A stretch of 64,000 nucleotides of DNA from Isoptericola croceus (GTDB taxonomy: Bacteria; Actinomycetota; Actinomycetes; Actinomycetales; Cellulomonadaceae): positions 1 through 64,000 of the forward strand of contig NZ_JARLLG010000006.1 in NCBI RefSeq assembly GCF_029382255.1, written 5' to 3'. Below, piece by piece: positions 18,098 to 26,822 of the stretch (the stretch's first letter is position 1; the number at the start of each line of letters is the position of its first letter). A model generated the notes under the pieces. That model was not told the DNA's origin and did not search any database. It worked only from the letters and a program-made list of their open reading frames with translations. A program made the position numbers and the translations under genes.

Positions 18098-21000
18098 GTG
18101 ACCTTCATCCGGACTGACAAGGTGCCGTCGAACCTCGACGGCCCCGCGCTTGTGGCGGCCGCATCGGGGCTGATGCTGCTTCCCGAAAATGCATCGAGGC
18201 ACGTTCGCCTTCATCGACTGGCCGCTTTGGGGATGGCCTTGCCTAACCAAGGCGCTGCGCCAGCGAGCCCGAGTGCCGTCCGGTCACTATTGAAGCGCGA
18301 CGACATCGGCGGCCAAGCCGTCCTGGTGCAGGAGGACCCATACAGCGAAGTACTGGTTCAGAGCATCTCGTTCTTCGGTGGTGACTACCTCGTCTCGGCC
18401 GGGGCCGGCGAGCACGCAGTGGCCGATCTGGAGAATCTGCTTGACGCCATGTTCCGCGAACCCTGGATGCCGGACGATATGGGCAAGCCCGCCCGCCAAC
18501 TTGTCCAGGCGCTTCTCGCCATCAGCGATTTGGTCCTTCGCCGGGCAGGCCTCGAACGGGGAACCCCGCCGGGCGGGTCTCCACGCACCCCGGTAGACGT
18601 CCCCGGCGCCAAGAGGTTGAAGAGACTAGTCGACGCAACCTTCATCTCAAACGACCAGATCGACACCTTTGGCGACTGGCTACGAATGGTTGTCGACACG
18701 TTTGCCATCGACCCTGGCGACTTGGTAGACCCCTGCGCCGACGACATCACCGATGACCGGCTGTACGTCAGCCCCTTCCTCAGGCTCAGCGACGGCTACC
18801 GCCTGATCCTGCCACTCGATCTGGCGATCACAATCCGGTTTCACCTCTTGCGGTTTGCGCAGCAGTCAGGCCAACTCGAAGAGCTTGGCAGACGCTGGCG
18901 GGGTTCGGTCCTCCGTCGATTCCAGCGACTCCTGGCACCTGGGACAATCCTAACCCCCATTGAGGAGACGGTCGCCGCAAGCCGCTATCTCGTCGAAATC
19001 GACAGCAAGCGCCACCTCCATGTCGTCCTCGCCACCGACGCGCTTGTCGGCTGGGGGCAGGAGGTCTGGGGCACGTACAACACTCGGCAGGCGTTGACCC
19101 AGATCGAAGCCTTCGTCAGCCCGAAAGCCCGTGCGCAGTACTCGACAGCCGAGGAGTTGGTCCATCTCGTCCTTGTCGACAGCCCAGGACGAGGGGCGTT
19201 CTGGGGCGTCCCGAACATCGAAGGATCGGATCCGATGCTCATCGCCCGAGCGGACGACGTCGAGGTAATGATTCACCAGGAGCGGGACGGACTCCTGGGA
19301 CTTCTCCTGTTCGTGCAGGCCGTCGAACGCCGACGTGGCAGGTCGATGTCGACCGACATCCTCGATGAGTTCTCCTCGTACGTCGAGCGCGACAGGTCGT
19401 TCTACCTCTCGGACGACGGGGTGCCCGACTTCATCACATTCCAGACCGGCGACGGGCTGTACCCGCGACTCAAGCACTACTCGGAGACCGATAGACATGG
19501 GGTCGTCGCCCCGGCGCCAAAGGGTCCCATCGTCCAGGCCTCTCGGCGCTACCCCAAGGACGCCCCTGGGATCTTCATCATCGAGCCATCGAGTTCATAT
19601 CTGGGGTACGTCGTCGAACTAGGCGACCAGGACGTCTTCGTCACAGTTGACCTTGATCACGGCGAGCTCGCCAGCATGGCGCTGGATCTCCTCGAAGCCG
19701 TCGCATTCTGGGTCTGGGAGTGTGCAAGGCAGCTGAATGCCACACCGACCACGCCGGTGACGGAGATCGAGCTGCACCTTGGAGATCCCAGCGCCTGGTC
19801 GAACGTTCGTGACTGGTCGCCGGATGAGCCAGCAGTTCGAGCCGTGCCGACCTCGACTGGGTTTCGCCTGGAGTTCTCCGAGGCTTTCGTCGCTCTACTA
19901 CAGGAGAGTGCAAACACTGCTGAGCGGGAACTCGTGCGAGCCCTCTTGGCCACACTCTTCGAAGTGGGGAACCCAGCTCTGACCGACTCCGTTGACGAGG
20001 TTGCGCCATCGGGGCCAAAGCGCATGCTGAATGCGTTCAACCAGAACGACTCGCCGGACATGCTGGCTGCAGGTCTCCCCCGACCCTTGACCGTCCACGA
20101 GCAGGCAACCGCCCAACTTCTCGATGAGCTCGGCGAGTGGCTGCGATCTCCAAGTGGTGGACGGTTCTCTACCGGGGTGCCCCAACCTGACGGCCGGGTT
20201 CCACTGCTCAACGCGGCGGTTGAGCATCTCTTCGGTCTCTTGGAACAGGAAGTCGCGAAGTACGGCAGCCGCCAACTCCTCGACTTCCTCATCGCACAGA
20301 ATGAGGCTCTAGTACACGATTTTAAGTTCAACGAACTCATGCTGAGATCGCGACTCGCATGCTTCGGCGAGAAGTCAGACACCGTGGACGACTTGGTCCA
20401 GCAGCGCACGTCGACGTCGCATGCACATCGCGCAAACCGGTTTCTCATCGAGTATGTCGCCGCACAGCCACCAACGGGAGAACACCGGATGGAGGATCTC
20501 GACTACATCAGGCTCCTCGCCATCGCCAACGAGATCGTCGAGCGAGGGACAACGTCCGACTTCCTAAAATACAACCTGGCCGACTTCGAGGTCTCGATCC
20601 TCGGTTCGGGGCGCCTGGGCGTCAGCAGGGACGAGCCCGTCATTCAGGCCATGAACGCGTACGCCAACCATGCGGGCATGCGGTCGATTCGCGAGGCACA
20701 AGAGCAAGACTCGGGCGACAGCGCCGAGGACCTCGACCTGGCCGCATTCATCACCGAGAGCGATGAAGCGATGCGAGCGGAGTTCGGCTTCACTTTGACC
20801 GACCTTCGTGAGGTCTGTGGCGGCCTGCTCGACTTGGCGACTGCCGACCACGTCTCGCGAATCCCGCGCGCCGAAGCGCAGTCCAAGATCGCCACCGCGA
20901 GAAGTCTGGCGACCGATGTCGTGGCTGCCGTGCTCGACGAGATCACGCTGACGAGTCGCGAGTCGTTCCTCAGCATCGGTCCGGACGCCTACCCGTGGCG

Positions 21001-21706
21001 GTTCAGCCGCAACATGTCCTACATCCGCCGGCCCGTGGTGCAACAAGGGGATGAGTTGGTGATCGGATTCCGGAGCATCTACCGGCTGGGCCCCTACTGG
21101 GCGGACAGCATGCTGTCTGGACGTCTGCAGAGCCGGGCGAAGACCGCGGAGATGAAGCAGTTCATCTCCGCGGCGCGAGGAAGGGTCACCGAATCGTTCG
21201 CACGATCGGTTGCAGCGAAGCTTGAGCGGCTCGGGATGACGACGAAGACATCCGTGAACAAGATCGGGCAGCATCTGCTCGTCAACTCGAAGGGTCAGGT
21301 CCTCGGAGACGTCGACATCCTTGCATCACACCTACCGACTCGGTCCATCCTGGCAGTGGAGGCGAAAGACTTCGAGATCGCTCGGACCCCAGCCGAGATC
21401 GCTGGCGAGTTCGAGAAGCTCTTCAGAGGAAAGAAGAGGAAGAAGTCAACAGTTGAGCTTCACAGTCGGCGGCTGGATTGGCTCCGAGAGAACCTCGCCG
21501 ACGTGGTTCGTAGCCTTGGCGAAGATCCCGATGACGGCCCGTGGCACGTCGTTGGAACCATCGTCACCAGCGACCCGCTCGTGACCCCGCTAGTGGAAAC
21601 GAGTCCGCTTCCGGTCATCCCGCTCGTTGACCTACAGATCGAGACGCTGGAACTACGGGCGTTGGGCAACCGAGACTCAACCCGACGTAAGCGCCGGAAA
21701 CGGTAG
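18098..21706 (+). CDS. 1202-residue protein of unknown family with C-terminal PD-(D/E)XK nuclease signature
   Basis: I do not recognise the family. It has no membrane segment and no visible ATPase motif. Near the C-terminus are GDVDIL (residues 1070-1075) and AVEAKD (1086-1091), 15 residues apart. That Asp followed by Glu-x-Lys is the core of a restriction-endonuclease-like (PD-(D/E)XK) site. A Lys/Arg-rich tail ends the protein. The first 1000 residues are mixed helical/strand without repeats that I can see. The GTG at 18098 starts at MTFIRTDKV. It is 76 nt after the integrase, in the same direction, and is followed by a restriction-gene remnant and a SIR2-like gene. A defence nuclease is the best guess. 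Confidence 0.6.
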   Translation: MTFIRTDKVPSNLDGPALVAAASGLMLLPENASRHVRLHRLAALGMALPNQGAAPASPSAVRSLLKRDDIGGQAVLVQEDPYSEVLVQSISFFGGDYLVSAGAGEHAVADLENLLDAMFREPWMPDDMGKPARQLVQALLAISDLVLRRAGLERGTPPGGSPRTPVDVPGAKRLKRLVDATFISNDQIDTFGDWLRMVVDTFAIDPGDLVDPCADDITDDRLYVSPFLRLSDGYRLILPLDLAITIRFHLLRFAQQSGQLEELGRRWRGSVLRRFQRLLAPGTILTPIEETVAASRYLVEIDSKRHLHVVLATDALVGWGQEVWGTYNTRQALTQIEAFVSPKARAQYSTAEELVHLVLVDSPGRGAFWGVPNIEGSDPMLIARADDVEVMIHQERDGLLGLLLFVQAVERRRGRSMSTDILDEFSSYVERDRSFYLSDDGVPDFITFQTGDGLYPRLKHYSETDRHGVVAPAPKGPIVQASRRYPKDAPGIFIIEPSSSYLGYVVELGDQDVFVTVDLDHGELASMALDLLEAVAFWVWECARQLNATPTTPVTEIELHLGDPSAWSNVRDWSPDEPAVRAVPTSTGFRLEFSEAFVALLQESANTAERELVRALLATLFEVGNPALTDSVDEVAPSGPKRMLNAFNQNDSPDMLAAGLPRPLTVHEQATAQLLDELGEWLRSPSGGRFSTGVPQPDGRVPLLNAAVEHLFGLLEQEVAKYGSRQLLDFLIAQNEALVHDFKFNELMLRSRLACFGEKSDTVDDLVQQRTSTSHAHRANRFLIEYVAAQPPTGEHRMEDLDYIRLLAIANEIVERGTTSDFLKYNLADFEVSILGSGRLGVSRDEPVIQAMNAYANHAGMRSIREAQEQDSGDSAEDLDLAAFITESDEAMRAEFGFTLTDLREVCGGLLDLATADHVSRIPRAEAQSKIATARSLATDVVAAVLDEITLTSRESFLSIGPDAYPWRFSRNMSYIRRPVVQQGDELVIGFRSIYRLGPYWADSMLSGRLQSRAKTAEMKQFISAARGRVTESFARSVAAKLERLGMTTKTSVNKIGQHLLVNSKGQVLGDVDILASHLPTRSILAVEAKDFEIARTPAEIAGEFEKLFRGKKRKKSTVELHSRRLDWLRENLADVVRSLGEDPDDGPWHVVGTIVTSDPLVTPLVETSPLPVIPLVDLQIETLELRALGNRDSTRRKRRKR

Positions 21707-21801
21707 TCAGAATCGGGATATAGCGGTTGCCCCATCTGGTGCGGCCCCAAAGAGGGTCATAGGAAGCAGCACGACACTTCGGGCGTACGTGGAAGGGACC
21801 G

Positions 21802-22217
21802 TCAGGTCGCTGGGTCACCCCCGCTCGAAGCCCCAAGCTCAGCGGCGACTCGGGCTGCAAGCTCTGCGTCGGCGTGAATCCGGGCTACGACGACGTCGGC
21901 GACCTGGTTGACGTCCAGCGGCCCGGAAACGTCGACCTTCACGTCCTGCGGGTACTGGTAGTCAGCTCGGTGGTCGTAGGCGCTCTCGCCGTTGTCTCCG
22001 TAGGCGGTGAGCACGTGGTCGAAGACCAACTGGACCTTCATCGTGAAGATGTCCGGCGTGTACGGCTCCTCGGCAGCCCTTCGTCCAACACCCGTCGGAT
22101 CGTGCTGTTCACGTCGTAGGTCATCGCCACCTTGCGACGCCAGTCCTGGACCAGCTTGTCGTGGAGGTGCTCCAGAAGCTCCTTGGCGCTCGCCGACGAT
22201 TCGTAGGGCAAATCGGG
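21802..22217 (-). pseudogene. Frameshifted C-terminal remnant of a type I restriction R subunit (HsdR)
   Basis: Reading leftward from 22217, one frame gives SSASAKELLEHLHDKLVQDW and continues to VLDEGLP. It then breaks by one lost base near 22070 and resumes in another frame as EEPYTPDIFTMKVQLVFDHV and onward to the stop at 21802. The joined product resembles the helical C-terminus of HsdR subunits. The motor and nuclease parts are absent, and no hsdM or hsdS is nearby. The assignment rests on recognition of the C-terminal pattern and is less sure than the frameshift itself. Confidence 0.6.
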
Positions 22218-22268
22218 TCATGCCGTCCGGAACCACGGCAGGGCAGCGCGACCTCCTACACTTGAGCA

Positions 22269-23420
22269 GTGTCCATGGAGCCGACCGAGTCCGCCAGCAC
22301 CCCGTCAGGCTTCGGCACCTCCGACCCGGAGCTCACCAATCGGGTCTTCCTGCTCGGCGCCGGGTTCTCCAAGCCGGCCGGGCTTCCGCTTGCCACAGAA
22401 CTGCTCGACCGAGTCGTCGCCGTTGCGCAATCACGATGGTCTGTGGACGGGAGCAGCCACCTTGAACGTGATCTGGAGCGATACGAGAAGTTCCTGCAAG
22501 ACACTGACCCCGGACGAGCCTTCGACTTGGAGGAGTTCGGTGCGTGGCTCGACTGGGAGCACACACTTCGGCTGCGTGGGTCCGACACGTGGGCCGACGA
22601 AGGCAACGAGTCCACACTGCAACTTCGCTGGGCCATCGGGCACGTCCTGCACAATGCGACACCCACCGATCTCCCTGAGCTCTACTTGGACTTCGCGAGG
22701 CGCTTGACGACATCAGATGTCGTCCTGACCTTGAACTACGACCGCCTCATGGAACGGGCGCTTGACGAAGTCGGACTCCCGTATCGAAGGTTCCCGGCGA
22801 GGTTTTCAGAGGTCTACGACACCCACTGCGTCGTCGACAGCGATCATCCACCGGAGTTGTTGCTGTCGAAGCTCCATGGCTCCTTGGACTGGGTTCAGCT
22901 GCCGATCCACCCCAAAGCCACACTCGAGGTTGACTCCCTGGTCGAAGGAGTACGGCCAAGCGATGACCCACTCCTGGGAGTCGGCGTCATTCCGTCCGCC
23001 ACGCTCGACTACTACTACAACGACGCGAACGCTTGGTGGCGCAGTCCGCCCACCCTCATGGCACCATCAACCGCGAAGCCGCTGGCTCGGTCGACACTCG
23101 TACCGCTGTGGGACGGCATCCTCCCAATGGCGTACATGCGGGGAAGTTTCGCCACTATCGGGTGCTCTCTGCCAGCCGGCGACCCCTACGTCCTGAGGGT
23201 CGCGCACCACATCGCGACCGAGATCGGCGCGAGCATCGACCAAGCCAACGAGTTGCCATGGCCGCAGACGCGTATGAAGGTCGTGGATATGCGCACCGAT
23301 CGGGTCGCCGTCCACGAGCTTCGGGAGCGTTACCGGTTCATGCCCTCTGCCCACACCGACTTCATCCTCGATGGCTTCAGCCTCGACACCTTGGATCAGA
23401 TCCTCCCGTCAAGGTCGTAG
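22269..23420 (+). CDS. SIR2-like domain protein
   Basis: A 383-residue protein with the SIR2-like fold seen in bacterial defence proteins: NAD-binding FLLGAGFSKPAG (residues 27-38), DVVLTLNYDRLMERAL near 155-170, and LSKLHGSLDW near 205. These correspond to GAGxS, TxNYDxxxE and KLHGS. Such proteins (for example in Thoeris ThsA, DSR and pAgo-associated systems) are often NADases that deplete NAD on phage infection. No second conserved domain is obvious in the last 150 residues. GTG at 22269 or ATG at 22275 could start it. It shares direction and island position with the 1202-residue protein. Confidence 0.82.
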   Translation: MSMEPTESASTPSGFGTSDPELTNRVFLLGAGFSKPAGLPLATELLDRVVAVAQSRWSVDGSSHLERDLERYEKFLQDTDPGRAFDLEEFGAWLDWEHTLRLRGSDTWADEGNESTLQLRWAIGHVLHNATPTDLPELYLDFARRLTTSDVVLTLNYDRLMERALDEVGLPYRRFPARFSEVYDTHCVVDSDHPPELLLSKLHGSLDWVQLPIHPKATLEVDSLVEGVRPSDDPLLGVGVIPSATLDYYYNDANAWWRSPPTLMAPSTAKPLARSTLVPLWDGILPMAYMRGSFATIGCSLPAGDPYVLRVAHHIATEIGASIDQANELPWPQTRMKVVDMRTDRVAVHELRERYRFMPSAHTDFILDGFSLDTLDQILPSRS

Positions 23421-23476
23421 GGGCCGACGTTCCCGGTGATGAAGTCAAGCTGGATCAGCAGACGGTCGAAGTGTAG

Positions 23477-23569
23477 CGCCTCTATATCCACGTCGGCGAC
23501 CTCCGCAGCTGGATCCGCGCCCAGCGACTGGCCTCCCAGCCCGTGATCGGTCGCCCCAAGGCGGTGTGA
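23477..23569 (+). pseudogene. Remnant of an HTH/excisionase-like protein
   Basis: Thirty codons (RLYIHVGDLRSWIRAQRLAS onward to PKAV) directly after a stop codon have no start of their own but read like the C-terminal end of a MerR/AlpA-type DNA-binding protein (IHVxDLRxWI pattern). The stop overlaps a GTG of the next gene. It is probably the tail of a truncated xis-like gene. Confidence 0.45.
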
Positions 23570-23574
23570 GGGCA

Positions 23575-23883
23575 ATGGTCTGGGCGCACGACGTCGATCG
23601 CACTCTCGACCCGCGCCACGTCTTCCTCAGCGCGGGCGAGGTGATCGCCCGCTACGGCTGGGGCAAGACCAAGGGGTACCAGAACCTGAAGGACCGGACC
23701 CTGGTGCCGCCGCCCGTGATGACGCATCCCGACCGCTGGCGCCTGGATCAGCTCCTCGCCTGGGAGGAGAAGCGCATGGCCTTGGCCGAGGCGGCCCTGG
23801 ATGCGCTCGTGGCTCCCGAGCGGGAGGAGGTGACCGTCACGGACCTGCTCCCCCAGCCCAAGCGAAAGCGTCGAACCGCATGA
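23575..23883 (+). CDS. Small HTH DNA-binding protein, excisionase-like
   Basis: A 102-residue protein. LSAGEVIARYGWGKTKGYQN reads as an AlpA/MerR-type winged helix that selects DNA, followed by DRTLVPPPVMTHPDRWRLDQ and the helix LLAWEEKRMALAEA. The tail is basic (PKRKRRTA). Such small proteins are recombination directionality factors or repressors of integrated elements, so it may assist the integrase at 16615. GTG at 23566 is an alternative start. Confidence 0.65.
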   Translation: MVWAHDVDRTLDPRHVFLSAGEVIARYGWGKTKGYQNLKDRTLVPPPVMTHPDRWRLDQLLAWEEKRMALAEAALDALVAPEREEVTVTDLLPQPKRKRRTA

Positions 23884-23920
23884 CAGCAGATGCCGACGGG
23901 GCGACGGATCCTGCGCTGGG

Positions 23921-25888
23921 CTACTTCGGGGTCTCCGAGTTCGACTGCTCCTGTGCCGTTAGGCAGAAGTCATCGTTCAGCTTGATGACGAGGGCGATCA
24001 TCAACCTGAGCGCGATCACGTAGGCATGGAAGTGCGCGTCCTCTCCCTCCCCGTTGACCTGTGAACCATGGAGGTACTTGTTCCGCAACTCCGGCCCGTT
24101 GCTGAACTCCACCTTGTTGAGGAAATAGTTGAAGTACTGCCCCTCGGCTTCCGTGAGCAGGGAGGTCCGACGCTCTACCCAACCGCGCGCCACCATGGCG
24201 TCGACCTCGGCGCGCCCGTGGCCGGAAAGGTGGTAGTAGCTGCAGGCTTCAGTCACAAACAGTGATCTGAGGATGAGGAACTGTTCCGCGTTCGCGATCC
24301 GCACCCGAACGCCCGTGTCCTCGAGGATGCCGAGCGCGACCAACTGGTCAATCGCGTGCCTCTGGTACTCGTGGAAGTCGTCGTAGGCAACTTCGTTCCT
24401 CAGCAGCAGTTCAGCAGCGTTGTCACCCCTGAGCTCGTCGCTGATGTAGGTCAGCGACGACTGGTCCGAGAACAACGCGTTCAGGATGCCGACGATGTCC
24501 GGGCTCTGGGTTGGATACACGTACTTTCCGGACAGCAGGCTCGGAACCTGCTTGTAGCGAACTTGATCCGACGTGATCGCAAGGAGTTCGGGATCGAGTT
24601 CTCCGTTGTCGACCCAGAGGCTGAACTGCGCCATGACACTCTCCATCTCGGCGAAGAGATGCCGCACGCGCTCCAGATAGGAGGCACCGCCGCTCGACGG
24701 CCGAAACGAGAAGTTCCGGGCGGCGAACTCCTCCGCGAGGTACTCCTCGAAGAACCAGGAGACGACCTCCTCGAGATCTCTGCCCTTGCTATCCAAGTAG
24801 TGCTGGTACAGCCGCGTCTGGAGGAGGCTGCTCATGTCGACGGCACGGAACCCTGCGCCCACCTGGTAGTGGGTCTTGCCGGTCGCGCCCATGAACCGCT
24901 CGAAAACCCCCAACTGTGCCTGGTAGGACGGAAGTGATAGGAGCGAGTGCCGATCGACGAACTCGAACAGGTGCTGGAAGTTGTTGAGAATGCTCGGGTT
25001 GTCGGCCGTCTCGTCCAACCAGCGGCTGCTATATGTGAATCTCGCGACCAGACCATCGGACTCGTCCATCTCGAACTTGGCTGGTTCGACCTGTGTGTCG
25101 GAGAGTCCGACCTCGGTGCCGGTCTTGAAGCCCTCGTTGTTCTCAAAGAACTTCTCGGTCATCTCGGCGTTGCGTCGCTTCGCCCGCAGCTTCAGCTTGG
25201 CGTCGACGCCCGTGTCTGTACTGACGGGCGCAGACTCGATCAGGCCTACGTAGTTGGGGTTGGCATCCGGGCTGTCGACGTATCGCTCAAGGAGCTCCCG
25301 TGCATCTGCCTGGGTGAGACTGCGCGGAAGGTGCACCTCGCCACGGACATCCCTCTGCAGGTGCTTCCGGACCAGGTGCTCCGCGTTGCCCGCTGAGGCC
25401 AGCAACTGATCGCGAACCTCCGCGTCGTACGCGGCTACGAGCTTCTTGCAGGCGAGCAGCTCGCTCAGGTGAACCCCTGCCTGACCGAGCGCTTGCAGCA
25501 TCGTGGCTGCGTCGCAGCGCTCGAAAGCCTTGTGGCGGCCGAGCAGTTCGAGGAGATCGGCGTGGTACTCGTGGTCGACGTCGCCGATCAGCGATGCACA
25601 GTTGGCGTTGTCGACCGAGGAGAAGAACCTGGCAACGGCACTGCGGATCTGGCCGGCCCGCGTGGTTGCGATCGCACGTTCCGATTCGGTGTACTCGCGA
25701 GGGACGAAGCCGTGCTCGAGGTACTGCTGAACGTTGTGAAGTTCGAGGAGGTCCGTAGCCTCCGATGGAGCATTCGCTGGGTCAAACCTCTCGACGAGCT
25801 CAGCGACGCGCGGGACGTACCAGCCCGCAGCAAGGTCGTGGACACCGAAGAACCGGACTCGCCGCGCGATGTCGTCCTCGCCGCTCAC
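23921..25888 (-). CDS. 655-residue protein of unknown family with C-terminal HEPN-type RxxxxH motif
   Basis: I do not recognise the full-length family. It is soluble and predicted largely helical. The last 55 residues contain NGPELRNKYLHGSQVNG (Arg 602, His 607) followed by a helix rich in Leu/Ile, which is the Rx4H pattern of HEPN ribonuclease domains and of DUF4209-like proteins (LRN...HG). HEPN domains cut RNA in many toxin and anti-phage systems. It is convergent with the excisionase-like gene and lies in the same low-GC island. The start is the ATG at 25888, with no alternative needed. Confidence 0.6.
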   Translation of the reverse strand: MSGEDDIARRVRFFGVHDLAAGWYVPRVAELVERFDPANAPSEATDLLELHNVQQYLEHGFVPREYTESERAIATTRAGQIRSAVARFFSSVDNANCASLIGDVDHEYHADLLELLGRHKAFERCDAATMLQALGQAGVHLSELLACKKLVAAYDAEVRDQLLASAGNAEHLVRKHLQRDVRGEVHLPRSLTQADARELLERYVDSPDANPNYVGLIESAPVSTDTGVDAKLKLRAKRRNAEMTEKFFENNEGFKTGTEVGLSDTQVEPAKFEMDESDGLVARFTYSSRWLDETADNPSILNNFQHLFEFVDRHSLLSLPSYQAQLGVFERFMGATGKTHYQVGAGFRAVDMSSLLQTRLYQHYLDSKGRDLEEVVSWFFEEYLAEEFAARNFSFRPSSGGASYLERVRHLFAEMESVMAQFSLWVDNGELDPELLAITSDQVRYKQVPSLLSGKYVYPTQSPDIVGILNALFSDQSSLTYISDELRGDNAAELLLRNEVAYDDFHEYQRHAIDQLVALGILEDTGVRVRIANAEQFLILRSLFVTEACSYYHLSGHGRAEVDAMVARGWVERRTSLLTEAEGQYFNYFLNKVEFSNGPELRNKYLHGSQVNGEGEDAHFHAYVIALRLMIALVIKLNDDFCLTAQEQSNSETPK

Positions 25889-25967
25889 CTACTCGCCCAC
25901 CTTCATCTCCAGACCTGTACACCATCCTGACGCACGGGTCCGACACCGGGAGCGGCCAGCACGTCGA

Positions 25968-26822
25968 TCAGCTTCGGCCATCCATGGCATTCCGCCAGAG
26001 ACCGAAGGTGCGATCGACCTGGGCAGGGTCGACGAAGGTGTCGAATGCCAACTTGGCGCGCTCGACGCTGACCGGGTCCTGGAGCACCTCGGCTGTCCAC
26101 CGGAGACTCTGGCGAACGCCGATGCCGACCTCTGGGTGGTCTACGAACTCGTCGATCACGCGGACCGTCTCAGTAGGATCAGCGACCGCCATGAGCCGCC
26201 ACAGGTCGCCGAGGTCCTTGTCGCGGACCGGCCCCTTGCGCGGCTCGCGCAGCCGCTCGCCCACCTTGGAACCCTTGGCGAGGATGAGAGCCGGGATCTC
26301 GGCAACGTGGATCTCCGCCGACAATCGACGGTCAGCGAAGTCCGTGATCGTCATGAGTGACCGGTTGAAGGCCGCAAGCTCCAGGCCGAGGGCATTACCG
26401 ACAGCGAGCTTGCCGTGCGCCGACCGGAGCGCCGGGACACCGCGCTTCGTTCGGCTGGCTGTGCCCGAAAGACCATGCGGTGCCAGCAGGTCGATTTTCT
26501 CGCGGAACGACCGCGTGCCGTCGGACTCGTCGTACGGCTCTCGCCCCCACAATCCTGGACGTGCCGTCGTGCGGTGTTCATAGCCTCCATCCGATAGCAA
26601 GGCCTCGATGCTGGGCACGTCGCCGACCAGTCCCCGCGTGACGCCGAGATCGCCGTCGCCGGGTGGCATCCTCGGCACGTCGAGATCCATCGTGCGCAGC
26701 AAGACGGCGTGCGCTCCGACCAATGTCAGCGACTCGGCATGAGCGGCCAGCACGTCGACCACATTGATGATCGCGCGACGGCTCCACTCAATCTCAGTGC
26801 GCGGCGCCTTGAACTCCGTCAT
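25968..26822 (-). CDS. Nucleotidyltransferase-like toxin (AbiEii/MenT type)
   Basis: A 284-residue protein. LTLVGAHAVLLRTMDLDVPR followed by GDGDLGV resembles the AbiEii/MenT nucleotidyltransferase start with its Asp-x-Asp. KIDLLAPHGL fits the third acidic strand. RDKDLGDLWRLM is the K-D-x-x-D-L motif typical of this toxin group. Related toxins add nucleotides to tRNA or modify targets and stop growth. The ATG overlaps the stop of the upstream XRE protein (ATGA), the usual antitoxin-then-toxin order of type IV pairs. Confidence 0.68.
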   Translation of the reverse strand: MTEFKAPRTEIEWSRRAIINVVDVLAAHAESLTLVGAHAVLLRTMDLDVPRMPPGDGDLGVTRGLVGDVPSIEALLSDGGYEHRTTARPGLWGREPYDESDGTRSFREKIDLLAPHGLSGTASRTKRGVPALRSAHGKLAVGNALGLELAAFNRSLMTITDFADRRLSAEIHVAEIPALILAKGSKVGERLREPRKGPVRDKDLGDLWRLMAVADPTETVRVIDEFVDHPEVGIGVRQSLRWTAEVLQDPVSVERAKLAFDTFVDPAQVDRTFGLWRNAMDGRS

